In this document: piece by piece, positions 8,135 to 14,740 of the stretch
Numbering within the stretch: position 1 is the first letter of the stretch
Layout of the letters: every line of letters begins with the position of its first letter
Notes under the pieces: generated by a model
The model's database searches: none
Told to the model about the DNA's origin: nothing
Seen by the model: only the letters and a program-made list of their open reading frames with translations
Position numbers and translations under genes: made by a program
From: Campylobacteraceae bacterium UBA1877
Lineage (GTDB): Bacteria > Campylobacterota > Campylobacteria > Campylobacterales > Campylobacteraceae
Direction of reading: 5' to 3'
Length of the DNA stretch: 14,858 bases
Assembly: GCA_002352945.1 (NCBI GenBank)
Contig: DDHL01000099.1
Location: forward strand, 3,013 to 17,870

Positions 8135-8626
8135 TTAATTTTCAAACGAGATTGGCTTGTACTCAATACTTACCACTTCATACTCTTGAACACCAGCAGG
8201 AAGTTTAACACTTACCTCATCTCCTTCTGATTTTCCCATAAGCTGTCTAGCTAAAGGAGAGCCCACTGATATGAGTCCGCGTTTTAAATCACTCTCTGTA
8301 ACTCCCACAATCGTATAAGTTACCAACTCTTGAGTATCTAAATTTTCCAAAGTTACCGTTGAGCCAAATCGAACTTTATCGTGTGAATAGCTTGATGGGT
8401 CTACAATGCTGGCTCTGCTCATTAAATCACTAAGCTCTGCGATGCGAGACTCAATAAAGGCTTGTTTCTCCTTTGCTGCATGGTATTCAGCATTCTCTTT
8501 TAAATCTCCATGACTTCTTGCAATATCGATCTCTTTTACAATAGCTGGACGTTGATTTTTTTTCAAATCATTCAATTCAGCTTCTAGCTTATTGTATCCA
8601 TATTGAGTCATTGGTTCAGCCTGCAT
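8135..8626 (-). CDS. greA: Transcription elongation factor GreA
   Basis: GreA enters the secondary channel of RNA polymerase and stimulates cleavage of backtracked transcripts. The 163-residue protein has the N-terminal coiled coil (about 9-80) with the acidic tip in [15 protein letters not shown] (D41 and E44), followed by an FKBP-like C-terminal domain (about 85-160) containing GSTVTLENL and [16 protein letters not shown], the usual C-terminal signature. A good ribosome site, AAGGAG, lies before the ATG. It lies 31 bp after lpxB and 10 bp before argC. A TATAAT hexamer overlaps the lpxB stop codon and may give greA its own promoter. Confidence 0.96.
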   Translation of the reverse strand: MQAEPMTQYGYNKLEAELNDLKKNQRPAIVKEIDIARSHGDLKENAEYHAAKEKQAFIESRIAELSDLMSRASIVDPSSYSHDKVRFGSTVTLENLDTQELVTYTIVGVTESDLKRGLISVGSPLARQLMGKSEGDEVSVKLPAGVQEYEVVSIEYKPISFEN

Positions 8627-8656
8627 CTTTTGCTCCTTTTCTTAAAATAAACCTAT

Positions 8657-8662
8657 ATTATA
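8657..8662 (-). promoter_or_regulatory. Possible -10 box for greA
   Basis: A perfect TATAAT on the minus strand overlaps the lpxB stop codon and lies about 30 bases before the greA ATG. No good -35 element is seen at the usual distance, but -35 boxes are weak in this group. It would allow greA and downstream genes to be expressed apart from lpxB. Such hexamers are common by chance in AT-rich DNA. Confidence 0.25.
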
Positions 8663-9689
8663 CCGCAATCAGCTTTGTAATATTTGATGCGCTACCGTGT
8701 TTTAGGTAATTTCGAAGCTCCTTGGCACTTTTTATGAAACGGGTTGGATCGTTTGAGCTATAAGCATCCATAAGGGCTTTTGCATTAAGATCATTTTGAA
8801 GCAATTCTACATGTAAAGGGGGTTTATTCATAAAATCAAATAAAATATTAGCAAGTCCAGCATGCTCTAATTTTACAAAACGCCTTGCAATAAAATAATC
8901 AATTGGGTTTGCCTTGTAGGCTAGGACAAAAGGAACTCCTAAAAGAGCAGCCTCTAGGGTTGCAGTACCTGAGCAGATAAAGGCAAAATGGCTTTGAGTC
9001 AAAGCCTCCTTTGTATCAAAAACCAATTCAAATCCATCGCAATTTCCATAAATTTGTGCAATTTTATCTTTTTGAATAAATGGAGGAACTACAAGCAGCT
9101 TTTTACTTTTAAAATTTGGTGCAATTTGACGAAAAAGAGGCATTAAGCGCCCAATCTCTTTTGGTCTAGAGCCTGGCAAAAATGCAATTGGCGCTTCATT
9201 GCTTAGTAGCTCATTTCTTGCCAAAGGCAAAGAGTCCATAAGAGGATGACCCACATAAATTGCTCTTTTGTACCACTTTTTTTCAAAAGGCAAAATCGAG
9301 GCTAAATTATCACAGTAGCGCTCTACTTTTTTTACCCTATTTTCCTTCCATGCCCAAACCTGCGGAAGGATGTAGTAAGTTATTTTTACATTTGGATTGA
9401 GCTCTTTTATCGCCTTTGCTAGCGGCAGATTAAATGCAGGAGAGTCAATAAGAAGCACATGGTCTGCTTGCAAACTCTCTTTTGCTAAATCTTTTATAGC
9501 TCTTTTAGCTGCTGCAATTTTGGGCAAAACATCCCAAAAACCCATCACATTAAAAGTGCTTGAAGGAAGCGTTGGTTTTGCAAATTGGCTATCAAAAATC
9601 CCACTTAATTCAACATTTTTTAAATTATTTAAAATTGTTTTTAAATGGGCATTAGCCGATGGCTCTAGCGCACTTACTAAAAGTTTCAT
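8658..9689 (-). CDS. lpxB: Lipid-A-disaccharide synthase
   Basis: LpxB joins UDP-2,3-diacylglucosamine and lipid X to form the lipid A disaccharide at the inner membrane face. The 343-residue GT-B glycosyltransferase has the N-terminal SALEPSANAHL (6-16; the family more often reads ASGD here, while the PSAN form is remembered for Campylobacterota), IDSPAFN (81-87), a YYILPQVWAWKENR segment (105-118), GHPLMD (147-152), the nucleotide-binding LPGSRPKEI (171-179) and CSGTATLEAALLGVPFV (239-255). The ATG overlaps the stop codon of the upstream small gene (ATGA), with no clear ribosome site, so translation is probably coupled. A one-mismatch palindrome copy encodes LHVE near residues 291-300. Confidence 0.93.
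   Translation of the reverse strand: MKLLVSALEPSANAHLKTILNNLKNVELSGIFDSQFAKPTLPSSTFNVMGFWDVLPKIAAAKRAIKDLAKESLQADHVLLIDSPAFNLPLAKAIKELNPNVKITYYILPQVWAWKENRVKKVERYCDNLASILPFEKKWYKRAIYVGHPLMDSLPLARNELLSNEAPIAFLPGSRPKEIGRLMPLFRQIAPNFKSKKLLVVPPFIQKDKIAQIYGNCDGFELVFDTKEALTQSHFAFICSGTATLEAALLGVPFVLAYKANPIDYFIARRFVKLEHAGLANILFDFMNKPPLHVELLQNDLNAKALMDAYSSNDPTRFIKSAKELRNYLKHGSASNITKLIAV
8806..8817. repeat. TTTACATGTAAA copy 7 (one mismatch)
   Basis: Inside lpxB; plus strand reads TCTACATGTAAA, encoding LHVE. Confidence 0.7.
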
Positions 9690-9955
9690 TTGCCAATTAA
9701 GTCGTGATATTTTTTTTCAAATTCCAGCATTGCAAAGCGCACTTGATCTAGCATCACAGGAGGAAGATTTGGATCGCTTTTCCACACTAACTCATTGATA
9801 ACATCTGGATAATGAGCGCTTAAATCTTGGACACTTTTTTCAAACTCATCTAAGTCTTTACATGTAAAGCTTTTATCTCTATTTGGATCACATACTTTAA
9901 TGCACCATGAATCTTTTTTTTCATTGAGCATAATAGTGGCAATAAAAGGCTGCAT
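9686..9955 (-). CDS. Small conserved-looking protein of unknown function upstream of lpxB
   Basis: I do not recognise this 89-residue protein. It starts MQPFIATIMLNEKKDSW at the ATG 9953-9955, chosen because AAAAGGAG lies about five bases upstream and a TATAAT promoter about 26 bases upstream; a longer frame to 9982 would start inside the likely 5' leader. The protein is soluble, acidic-basic mixed, with two cysteines in its first half (in SWCIKVC) and a third in FTCK, and the C-terminal half looks helical. There is no signal peptide or membrane segment. Its stop overlaps the lpxB start as ATGA, which argues that it is a real, translated gene coupled to lpxB. It appears to be the first gene of the long lpxB-to-pilT run. 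One exact TTTACATGTAAA is read as FTCK. Confidence 0.75.
   Translation of the reverse strand: MQPFIATIMLNEKKDSWCIKVCDPNRDKSFTCKDLDEFEKSVQDLSAHYPDVINELVWKSDPNLPPVMLDQVRFAMLEFEKKYHDLIGK
9857..9868. repeat. TTTACATGTAAA copy 8 (exact)
   Basis: Inside the small gene upstream of lpxB, read as FTCK. Flanked by C and G, giving a 14-base palindrome. Confidence 0.9.
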
Positions 9956-9980
9956 AAAACTCCTTTTGCTCGTTTGCGCC

Positions 9981-9986
9981 ATTATA
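9981..9986 (-). promoter_or_regulatory. Likely promoter (-10 box) of the lpxB-greA-argC-che run
   Basis: The minus strand reads TTTGCTATAATGG, a consensus -10 hexamer with upstream TGC, about 26 bases before the ATG of the small gene at 9955. A start near 9974 would give a leader of about 20 bases holding the AAAAGGAG ribosome site. No strong -35 is visible, as is common for sigma-70 promoters in this phylum. The preceding 100 bases hold no gene. Confidence 0.55.
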
Positions 9987-10095
9987 GCAAACTAGCTATT
10001 AGAGCTGACTTCTTAAAAGCTTTTAGACGCATCAGTTTTAATAAAATTTTAGACCATTTATCTTTTGGGTAAAAATATAAACTAGTTTACTCTTT
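9987..10095. other. AT-rich intergenic stretch between the ectoine cassette and the lpxB run
   Basis: This is the longest part of the window without a gene apart from the adjoining leader. It contains two self-complementary words, TAAAAGCTTTTA (10014-10025) and TAAACTAGTTTA (10078-10089), and several A and T runs. No RNA gene or open frame of note is seen. It marks the boundary between two transcription units. Confidence 0.5.
10078..10089 (-). terminator. Weak terminator candidate after the M20 hydrolase gene
   Basis: The palindrome TAAACTAGTTTA lies 7 bases after the hydrolase stop codon and is followed on the minus strand by TATTTTTA. With a usable loop the stem is only about four AT pairs, so this would be a poor intrinsic terminator. 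It is listed because nothing better ends the cassette before the next promoter. Confidence 0.25.
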
Positions 10096-11250
10096 TTAGT
10101 CCCTTGGTCTAAACTTGGTTGCAAGTTTTATTAAAACCTTACTTACAGGCTCAATAAGCTTGTCATTAAAGTCGTAATTGCAATTATGGCAGGCAAAGGG
10201 TGCTCTTTTGCCATCATCGGCTCCAATTAACATAAACGCTCCTGGGCGCTCATTAAGATAGTAACTAAAATCTTCTGAAGCCATGATAGGCAAGGGCAGG
10301 TCAGAAAGATAAGACTCGCCAAGCTCCTCTTGTAATATTTTTCTTGCAAATTTTGCTTGCAATGGGTGGTTGATTGTAGCTTTATATCTTGGTCTTATCT
10401 CTACTTTGGCTTCTACTTTGTAGGCTTTTGCACTGCTTTTTACAATCTTTATAATTGCATCTTGAACCTTTTTTCGAATAAGCTCATCTGGAACCCTAAT
10501 ACTTCCTTCAACCAAAACGCTATCTGGAATGGAGGTAAGCCCGCTTCTTCCATCAATACTTGTAACTGATACAACGGCTGCATCTTGAGGTGCTAAGAAT
10601 CTACTTACAATTTGTTGTAAAGCTAGAGTAATTGCGCTAGCTGCTAGTATGGGATCACTGCATAATTCAGGTTGGGAAGCGTGGCCACCTTTGCCTATTA
10701 CTTCAATATGAAAGGTTCCATTTCCAGCCATGACTGTCTTATCTGGGCAAAGAGCTTTGGCAAATTTGATTGCGGGCCAATTGTGCCACCCATAAATTTC
10801 ACTAACTCCATCAAGCGCCCCATCTTCAATCATAGCTTTTGCGCCATGGCCACCCTCTTCAGCTGGCTGAAAAAGAAGCGTAACTGGATACTCCAAAGAT
10901 GATTCAATCGATTTTAAATATAAAGCTACTGCCATAAGCGTTGCACTATGTCCATCATGACCGCACGCATGCATAACCCCTTTTGTTTTGGAAGCATACT
11001 CTAAACCTGTCTTTTCATCAATTTCAAGGGCATCAATATCTGCTCTTAATGCCACACTTGGCCTATCTAAGTTTTTGCCAATAGTTGCGACGGTTCCATA
11101 TTGAGCACACTCTCGCCATGAAATTTTATGCTCATCAAGCATCTGCCTAATACGTTGCGCCGTATTTTTTTCATGCCAGGTTAACTCTGGATTTTCATGA
11201 AGAGTATGGCGAAACTCTACTGCTAAATCTATAATTTCAGACCATTTCAA
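10096..11250 (-). CDS. M20-family amidohydrolase, candidate N-acetyl-diaminobutyrate deacetylase (DoeB2-like)
   Basis: The 384-residue protein is a zinc or cobalt M20D aminoacylase of the hippurate hydrolase type, cutting an N-acyl group from an amino acid in the cytoplasm. Visible residues are the metal-site HACGHDGH (94-101, with C96 and H98), general base and metal ligand in PAEEGG (129-134), H156 in GWHNW, the lid-domain GGHASQP (188-194), ASEDFSYY (324-331) and H355 in CHNCNYDFND. As the last gene of an ectoine-type TRAP and DoeA cluster it most likely deacetylates N-acetyl-2,4-diaminobutyrate, the product of ectoine ring opening. Classical DoeB belongs to another family (AstE/aspartoacylase type), so this would be an alternative enzyme. 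It starts 28 bp after the usp gene with GGAGG before the ATG. General aminoacylase or HipO-like activity is the main alternative. Confidence 0.85.
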   Translation of the reverse strand: MKWSEIIDLAVEFRHTLHENPELTWHEKNTAQRIRQMLDEHKISWRECAQYGTVATIGKNLDRPSVALRADIDALEIDEKTGLEYASKTKGVMHACGHDGHSATLMAVALYLKSIESSLEYPVTLLFQPAEEGGHGAKAMIEDGALDGVSEIYGWHNWPAIKFAKALCPDKTVMAGNGTFHIEVIGKGGHASQPELCSDPILAASAITLALQQIVSRFLAPQDAAVVSVTSIDGRSGLTSIPDSVLVEGSIRVPDELIRKKVQDAIIKIVKSSAKAYKVEAKVEIRPRYKATINHPLQAKFARKILQEELGESYLSDLPLPIMASEDFSYYLNERPGAFMLIGADDGKRAPFACHNCNYDFNDKLIEPVSKVLIKLATKFRPRD

Positions 11251-11265
11251 TCCAGCCTCCTTGGC

Positions 11266-11277
11266 TTTACATGTAAA
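11266..11277. repeat. TTTACATGTAAA copy 9 (exact, intergenic)
   Basis: Fills most of the 28-bp gap between the usp stop codon (one base away) and the GGAGG ribosome site of the M20 hydrolase gene. It is the only copy outside a coding region. Confidence 0.9.
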
Positions 11278-11278
11278 A

Positions 11279-11719
11279 CTATACGACTAAAACGGGGCAT
11301 TTTGCCAAACCAACAACTTTATGCGAAACTCCGCCCAAAAGGTATCCGCTTAAATCTCCCTGCCCTTGCGAGCCAATTACAATAAGATCAATTTCACTCT
11401 TTTTTGCATAACTTAAAATCTGTTTTGCCACCTGTCCACCGCGTACAATACCTTTTATTTTAACTACTCCCTCTTTTCTTGCAATTGCCTTGCCCTCTTC
11501 TACAATCTCTTTAGCGTATGCGCTTAATGTTTCATCTAAACTTTCAGTCCTCTTAGCGATGCCAGCCATTGAAAATGAGCGCTCCATCATGCTGTGATGT
11601 CTAAAAACTGAGAGGATAACAATCTCGCTATCGTACACTTTTGCCATAGCACTTGCAAGTTTTACAGCCTCTAGAGCCTTTTGGGATCCATCTGTTGGAA
11701 CTAAAATTTTTTGAAACAT
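11279..11719 (-). CDS. teaD: Universal stress protein, TeaD-like
   Basis: The 146-residue UspA-domain protein has ILVPTDGS at 5-12 and the ATP-binding signature G116-S-Q-G119 followed nine residues later by G129-G-V-S, so it is of the nucleotide-binding class. In Halomonas elongata the teaABC operon ends with teaD, a Usp that lowers transporter activity, and marine uehABC operons also carry one; by position this protein is expected to bind ATP and adjust TeaABC uptake. It starts 9 bp after teaC with a GGGG-type ribosome site. The TeaD role is inferred from gene order, since Usp sequences alone do not fix partners. Confidence 0.85.
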   Translation of the reverse strand: MFQKILVPTDGSQKALEAVKLASAMAKVYDSEIVILSVFRHHSMMERSFSMAGIAKRTESLDETLSAYAKEIVEEGKAIARKEGVVKIKGIVRGGQVAKQILSYAKKSEIDLIVIGSQGQGDLSGYLLGGVSHKVVGLAKCPVLVV

Positions 11720-11728
11720 TTCAACCCC

Positions 11729-13018
11729 TTATTTATTAAAAGCAATATCTCTTAAAAAGAGTGCAATATCTGGAAAATATATAAGCAGTATTGCTACACC
11801 TAAGAGCATGAATATAAAAGGAGGAGTGCCGCGCACAACCTCAACATAAGGCCTTTTAAACACTGCAATTGCGGTAAAAATATCGCACCCAAAAGGTGGA
11901 GTAGCTGAGCCTATTGCAACTTGTAAGGTTATGATGGTTCCAACAAGAACAGGATCGAGCCCAACACTATTTACAACAGGGTCAAAAATAGGAACTAAAA
12001 CTAAAATAACAACAATTGGATCAACAAACATACAACCCACAAAAAATGCAATTGAGATAACAAAAAGAACACCAATTGGACCCATATCATATATACCAAT
12101 GGATGAGAGTATTTGCTGTGGCACTTGTGCAAAGGAGAGCACCCATGCAAAAGCTGCACCTGCTGCAACTAAAATAAACACTACAGCAGTAACCAATCCA
12201 GTTGAAAGAGCCGTATCGTACAAACCTTTTAAATCCAAGGTTTTAAAAATAACCATCTCTAAAAAAAGCGCATACGCAACACTAACAGCAGCTGCTTCTG
12301 TGGGGCTAAAAATACCTGTAAAAATACCTCCGATGATGATAAAAGGAAATCCTAAGGGCCAAATGGCTCTATAAATAGCTACAAATCGCTCCTTTATGGT
12401 AGCTTTTGGCTCAGTTGGAATATTGTTCATATACGCGTAAATAATGCTATAAACTGAAAACATAAATAAAATCAAAAGCCCAGGTCCAATTCCTGCGATA
12501 AATAGCTCTGGAATAGAAGTTTTTGACACTACTCCATAAATTATCATTCCAATGCTTGGAGGAATTAAAAAAGCAATATCACTTGAGTTGATAATAAGAG
12601 CCAAAATAAATGAATCTTTATATCCACCCTTTTTAAGCCGCGGTCGCAAAGGCGAACCAACTGCCACAACGGTTGCTTGAGTTGAGCCAGATACTGCTCC
12701 AAACATTGTACAAGCAGATGCCGTACTTACTGCTAAGCCCCCCTTAATATGGCCTACAAAGGCCATAACCAAATCGATCAGTCTGCCAGCTGAGTGTCCG
12801 CGAGTCATTATGTCGGCTGAGAGAATAAACATGGGCACTGCAATCAAAGATGCAGGGCGGATTCCTCCCATCATTTGCTGGATCATAAATTCCATCCGAC
12901 TCAAATCGCCATTAAAAAGCTCCCAAAAACCAACGGTAGCGCCAGCAATAAGAGGAATCATCATGGGAAAGCCTAGTAAAAGTAAAACAACCATTATTGA
13001 AAAAATCATCAATGCCAT
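11729..13018 (-). CDS. teaC: TRAP transporter large permease (DctM family), ectoine-type
   Basis: This 429-residue, very hydrophobic protein is the large membrane subunit of a tripartite ATP-independent periplasmic transporter, which imports solute with the sodium gradient. About a dozen membrane segments can be traced from residue 3 to near the end. Family blocks include MFGAVSGSTQATVVAVGSP (near 105-123), the IPPSIGMIIYG loop (near 152-162), and TPPFGCDIFTAIAVFKRPY (near 375-393), equivalent to the usual TPP-G motif. It follows teaB by 9 bp with AAGGGGAAG before the ATG and is followed by the usp gene. Substrate assignment comes from the adjacent receptor, not from this subunit. Confidence 0.9.
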   Translation of the reverse strand: MALMIFSIMVVLLLLGFPMMIPLIAGATVGFWELFNGDLSRMEFMIQQMMGGIRPASLIAVPMFILSADIMTRGHSAGRLIDLVMAFVGHIKGGLAVSTASACTMFGAVSGSTQATVVAVGSPLRPRLKKGGYKDSFILALIINSSDIAFLIPPSIGMIIYGVVSKTSIPELFIAGIGPGLLILFMFSVYSIIYAYMNNIPTEPKATIKERFVAIYRAIWPLGFPFIIIGGIFTGIFSPTEAAAVSVAYALFLEMVIFKTLDLKGLYDTALSTGLVTAVVFILVAAGAAFAWVLSFAQVPQQILSSIGIYDMGPIGVLFVISIAFFVGCMFVDPIVVILVLVPIFDPVVNSVGLDPVLVGTIITLQVAIGSATPPFGCDIFTAIAVFKRPYVEVVRGTPPFIFMLLGVAILLIYFPDIALFLRDIAFNK

Positions 13019-13027
13019 AACTTCCCC

Positions 13028-13603
13028 TTACACTTCAATATCGGCGTCTATATCGCCATACCCATCAAGAACATCTGTTGAAAGGTAGATATCTTTTTCT
13101 CGGATATTTTTAATCACAGTTAAAAGATATTGCACCCCTGTAACAAAAAATCCAACAGGAACCCAAATATACGCCCACCAAATGGGAACTCCAAGAGCTG
13201 GCATAATCCGTCCACGCTGGATGAGTGTATAAATGTATTCAACTGCATAGTAACAAAGAAAAAACATAAATGCAGCCGTAATTGCTGAAATACCTATCAT
13301 AAATACCTTTCTTGTCCAATCAGGAAGGGTGTCAAAAATTGCTGACATTCGTATATGTCTTCCCTGTCTTGCTGCATAACTAATGCCTGCAAATGTCACA
13401 ACGACTATAAAAATGGTATTTAATTCTTCAGTAAATGCAATGGAGTGGTTAAAAATAAACCTACTTATCACTCCAATGATTGTATTTGTTGCCATCAATA
13501 TAACACCAAGAGCCAGCATAAATCCTTCTAGTCTGCTAATTTGTCGGTCAACAAAATCGAGCACACGAAAAGAATACCCTCTTTCTTTCACATCTGTTTG
13601 CAT
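13028..13603 (-). CDS. teaB: TRAP transporter small permease (DctQ family), ectoine-type
   Basis: The small membrane subunit, 191 residues, works with the large permease and the periplasmic receptor. I start it at ATG 13601-13603 (MQTDVKERGYSF), which has GGAAG four bases upstream; a longer frame to 13648 would include a strong hairpin and adds 15 odd residues. Four membrane segments are visible at about residues 26-48, 56-76, 91-117 and 130-152, with the family-typical SYAARQGRHIRM after the second. The C-terminus is polar and acidic. It follows teaA after 52 bp and precedes teaC by 9 bp. Confidence 0.9.
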   Translation of the reverse strand: MQTDVKERGYSFRVLDFVDRQISRLEGFMLALGVILMATNTIIGVISRFIFNHSIAFTEELNTIFIVVVTFAGISYAARQGRHIRMSAIFDTLPDWTRKVFMIGISAITAAFMFFLCYYAVEYIYTLIQRGRIMPALGVPIWWAYIWVPVGFFVTGVQYLLTVIKNIREKDIYLSTDVLDGYGDIDADIEV

Positions 13604-13625
13604 ATGCTTCCTTTCACAACGAGGC

Positions 13626-13646
13626 GGCGACCCAAAAAGGGTCACC
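13626..13646 (-). promoter_or_regulatory. Intercistronic hairpin between teaA and teaB
   Basis: The minus strand reads GGTGACCC, five T, GGGTCGCC: an 8-bp stem with one G-T pair and a 5-base loop, 9 bases after the teaA stop and 22 before the teaB start. No uridine run follows, so it is not a classical terminator. In transporter operons such hairpins often stabilise the receptor message or reduce read-through to the permeases, which would give receptor in excess. That role is inferred. Confidence 0.6.
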
Positions 13647-13655
13647 AAGAGAGGC

Positions 13656-14666
13656 TTAGTGCATTGCTGCTTTCAAGTCAGCCTTCATTTGTTTTAAAAT
13701 CTCTTCTCCGCTTTTGCCAGCTTTTTTAATAAACTCTTGTTCAACTTGAGCTGAACGTTCACGAAAGAGATCGCGCTCTTGTTCTGTTAGGCGTACAATT
13801 TTATAGTCTGGATTACTCTTTTTAATTTTTTCTAACCCCGTTGCATCTAACTCTTGAGCCACTTTTAATATATGGCTTAATGCTGCAGCAGAAGCATCTT
13901 GAATGAGCTTTTTATCTTCATCACTTAAACCTTCATAAAAATTTAGCTCAGCCATAGCCGCGGCTGTAAAATGGTTATGCCCCATATAAGTCATCACTTT
14001 TGTTAACTCATCTAAACCGTAAGCTTCAATCCAAACAGTTGGATTTTCTTGACCATCAATCATATTTGTTTTTAGTGCTCCAATTAAATCTCCCCAACTC
14101 ATAGCAATTGGTGAAGCTCCAAAAGCCTTATAGGTTTCAAGCAACAGTGGAGATGGCATGGTACGAATCTTTTTGCCTTTTAAATCTGCTGGAGAGTGGA
14201 ACTCTTCCATGGTAGTAACAACTTGCTCACCTTCTGGAAACATAGCTAAAAGCTCAAGACCATGTTTTCTAAAAATCTTTGGAAACATTTCATTAATAGC
14301 TTTTCCATTGCGGAAAAATTTATCAAGCTGCTTTTCGTCTGTTGGCATCAAGTATGGCACAAAAAATACATCCATCTCGGGAATACTAGAGCCCATATAT
14401 CCAGTTGATTGTCCTACAAATTGCAATAATCCAGCTTGAGCTTGTTCTAAAATATCGGCCTCTTCACCAAGTGTGCCAACTGGATATATTTGCAATGTAT
14501 GATTGGAGTTTTTTTCAATCTCTTCTTTGAATTTGGAAGCAAAAATACCTTGTGGATCTTCCATTCCTTCGCCCAAAGCATACTTCCACTGGGCGGCTTG
14601 AAGACCTGGACCTATAACTGCTATTAAACACCCCACTACTAGTGTTTTTAAACTTTTTAATCTCAT
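13656..14666 (-). CDS. teaA: TRAP transporter periplasmic ectoine-binding receptor
   Basis: The DctP-family receptor captures the solute in the periplasm and hands it to TeaBC. It has 336 residues with a signal peptide (basic MRLKSLK, hydrophobic core, cut probably after LQA at 24). It matches my recall of Halomonas elongata TeaA closely over the whole length: WxYA (27-30), LQFVGQSTG (81-89), PYLMPTD (104-110), KAINEMFP (122-129), PEGEQVVTT (144-152), KIRTM with R168, ETYKAFGASP (177-186) and IDGQENP (203-209) followed by W212. R168 is the usual ligand arginine of the family, and E33 aligns with a TeaA ligand-region glutamate. Ectoine or hydroxyectoine is therefore the likely ligand. AAGGAA lies seven bases before the ATG. 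Confidence 0.92.
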   Translation of the reverse strand: MRLKSLKTLVVGCLIAVIGPGLQAAQWKYALGEGMEDPQGIFASKFKEEIEKNSNHTLQIYPVGTLGEEADILEQAQAGLLQFVGQSTGYMGSSIPEMDVFFVPYLMPTDEKQLDKFFRNGKAINEMFPKIFRKHGLELLAMFPEGEQVVTTMEEFHSPADLKGKKIRTMPSPLLLETYKAFGASPIAMSWGDLIGALKTNMIDGQENPTVWIEAYGLDELTKVMTYMGHNHFTAAAMAELNFYEGLSDEDKKLIQDASAAALSHILKVAQELDATGLEKIKKSNPDYKIVRLTEQERDLFRERSAQVEQEFIKKAGKSGEEILKQMKADLKAAMH

Positions 14667-14735
14667 CTTTTTTCCTTATGATAAATTATTTTTTTGTCCG
14701 CAGACACCTCGGCTTCAAATTTTTGCACCTCCTTT
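14663..14735 (-). promoter_or_regulatory. Leader before teaA with an orphan strong ribosome site and possible short ORF
   Basis: Between the M24 gene stop (14741) and the teaA start there is AAAGGAGG (14728-14735), a better ribosome site than that of teaA, yet no ordinary gene follows it. Two short frames could use it: GTG at 14728 (21 codons, ending in a TGA that overlaps the teaA ATG as ATGA) and TTG at 14718 (10 codons, ends at 14686). The GTG is very close to the ribosome site and the TTG is better spaced. It may be a leader peptide, a relic, or a device that loads ribosomes for teaA. Low confidence in any peptide. Confidence 0.35.
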
Positions 14736-14740
14736 CAAGT

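Noticed and set aside
8125-8166. Longer argC frame overlapping greA
   Set aside because: The ATG at 8124 has a clear AAGGAG site and gives the family N-terminus before GASGYTG.
789-11277. TTTACATGTAAA as a classical operator (Fur, LexA or similar)
   Set aside because: Eight of nine copies are deep inside genes and far from promoters, so ordinary operator use is unlikely.
13604-13648. Longer teaB frame starting at 13648
   Set aside because: It would translate through the intercistronic hairpin; the ATG at 13603 has GGAAG close by.
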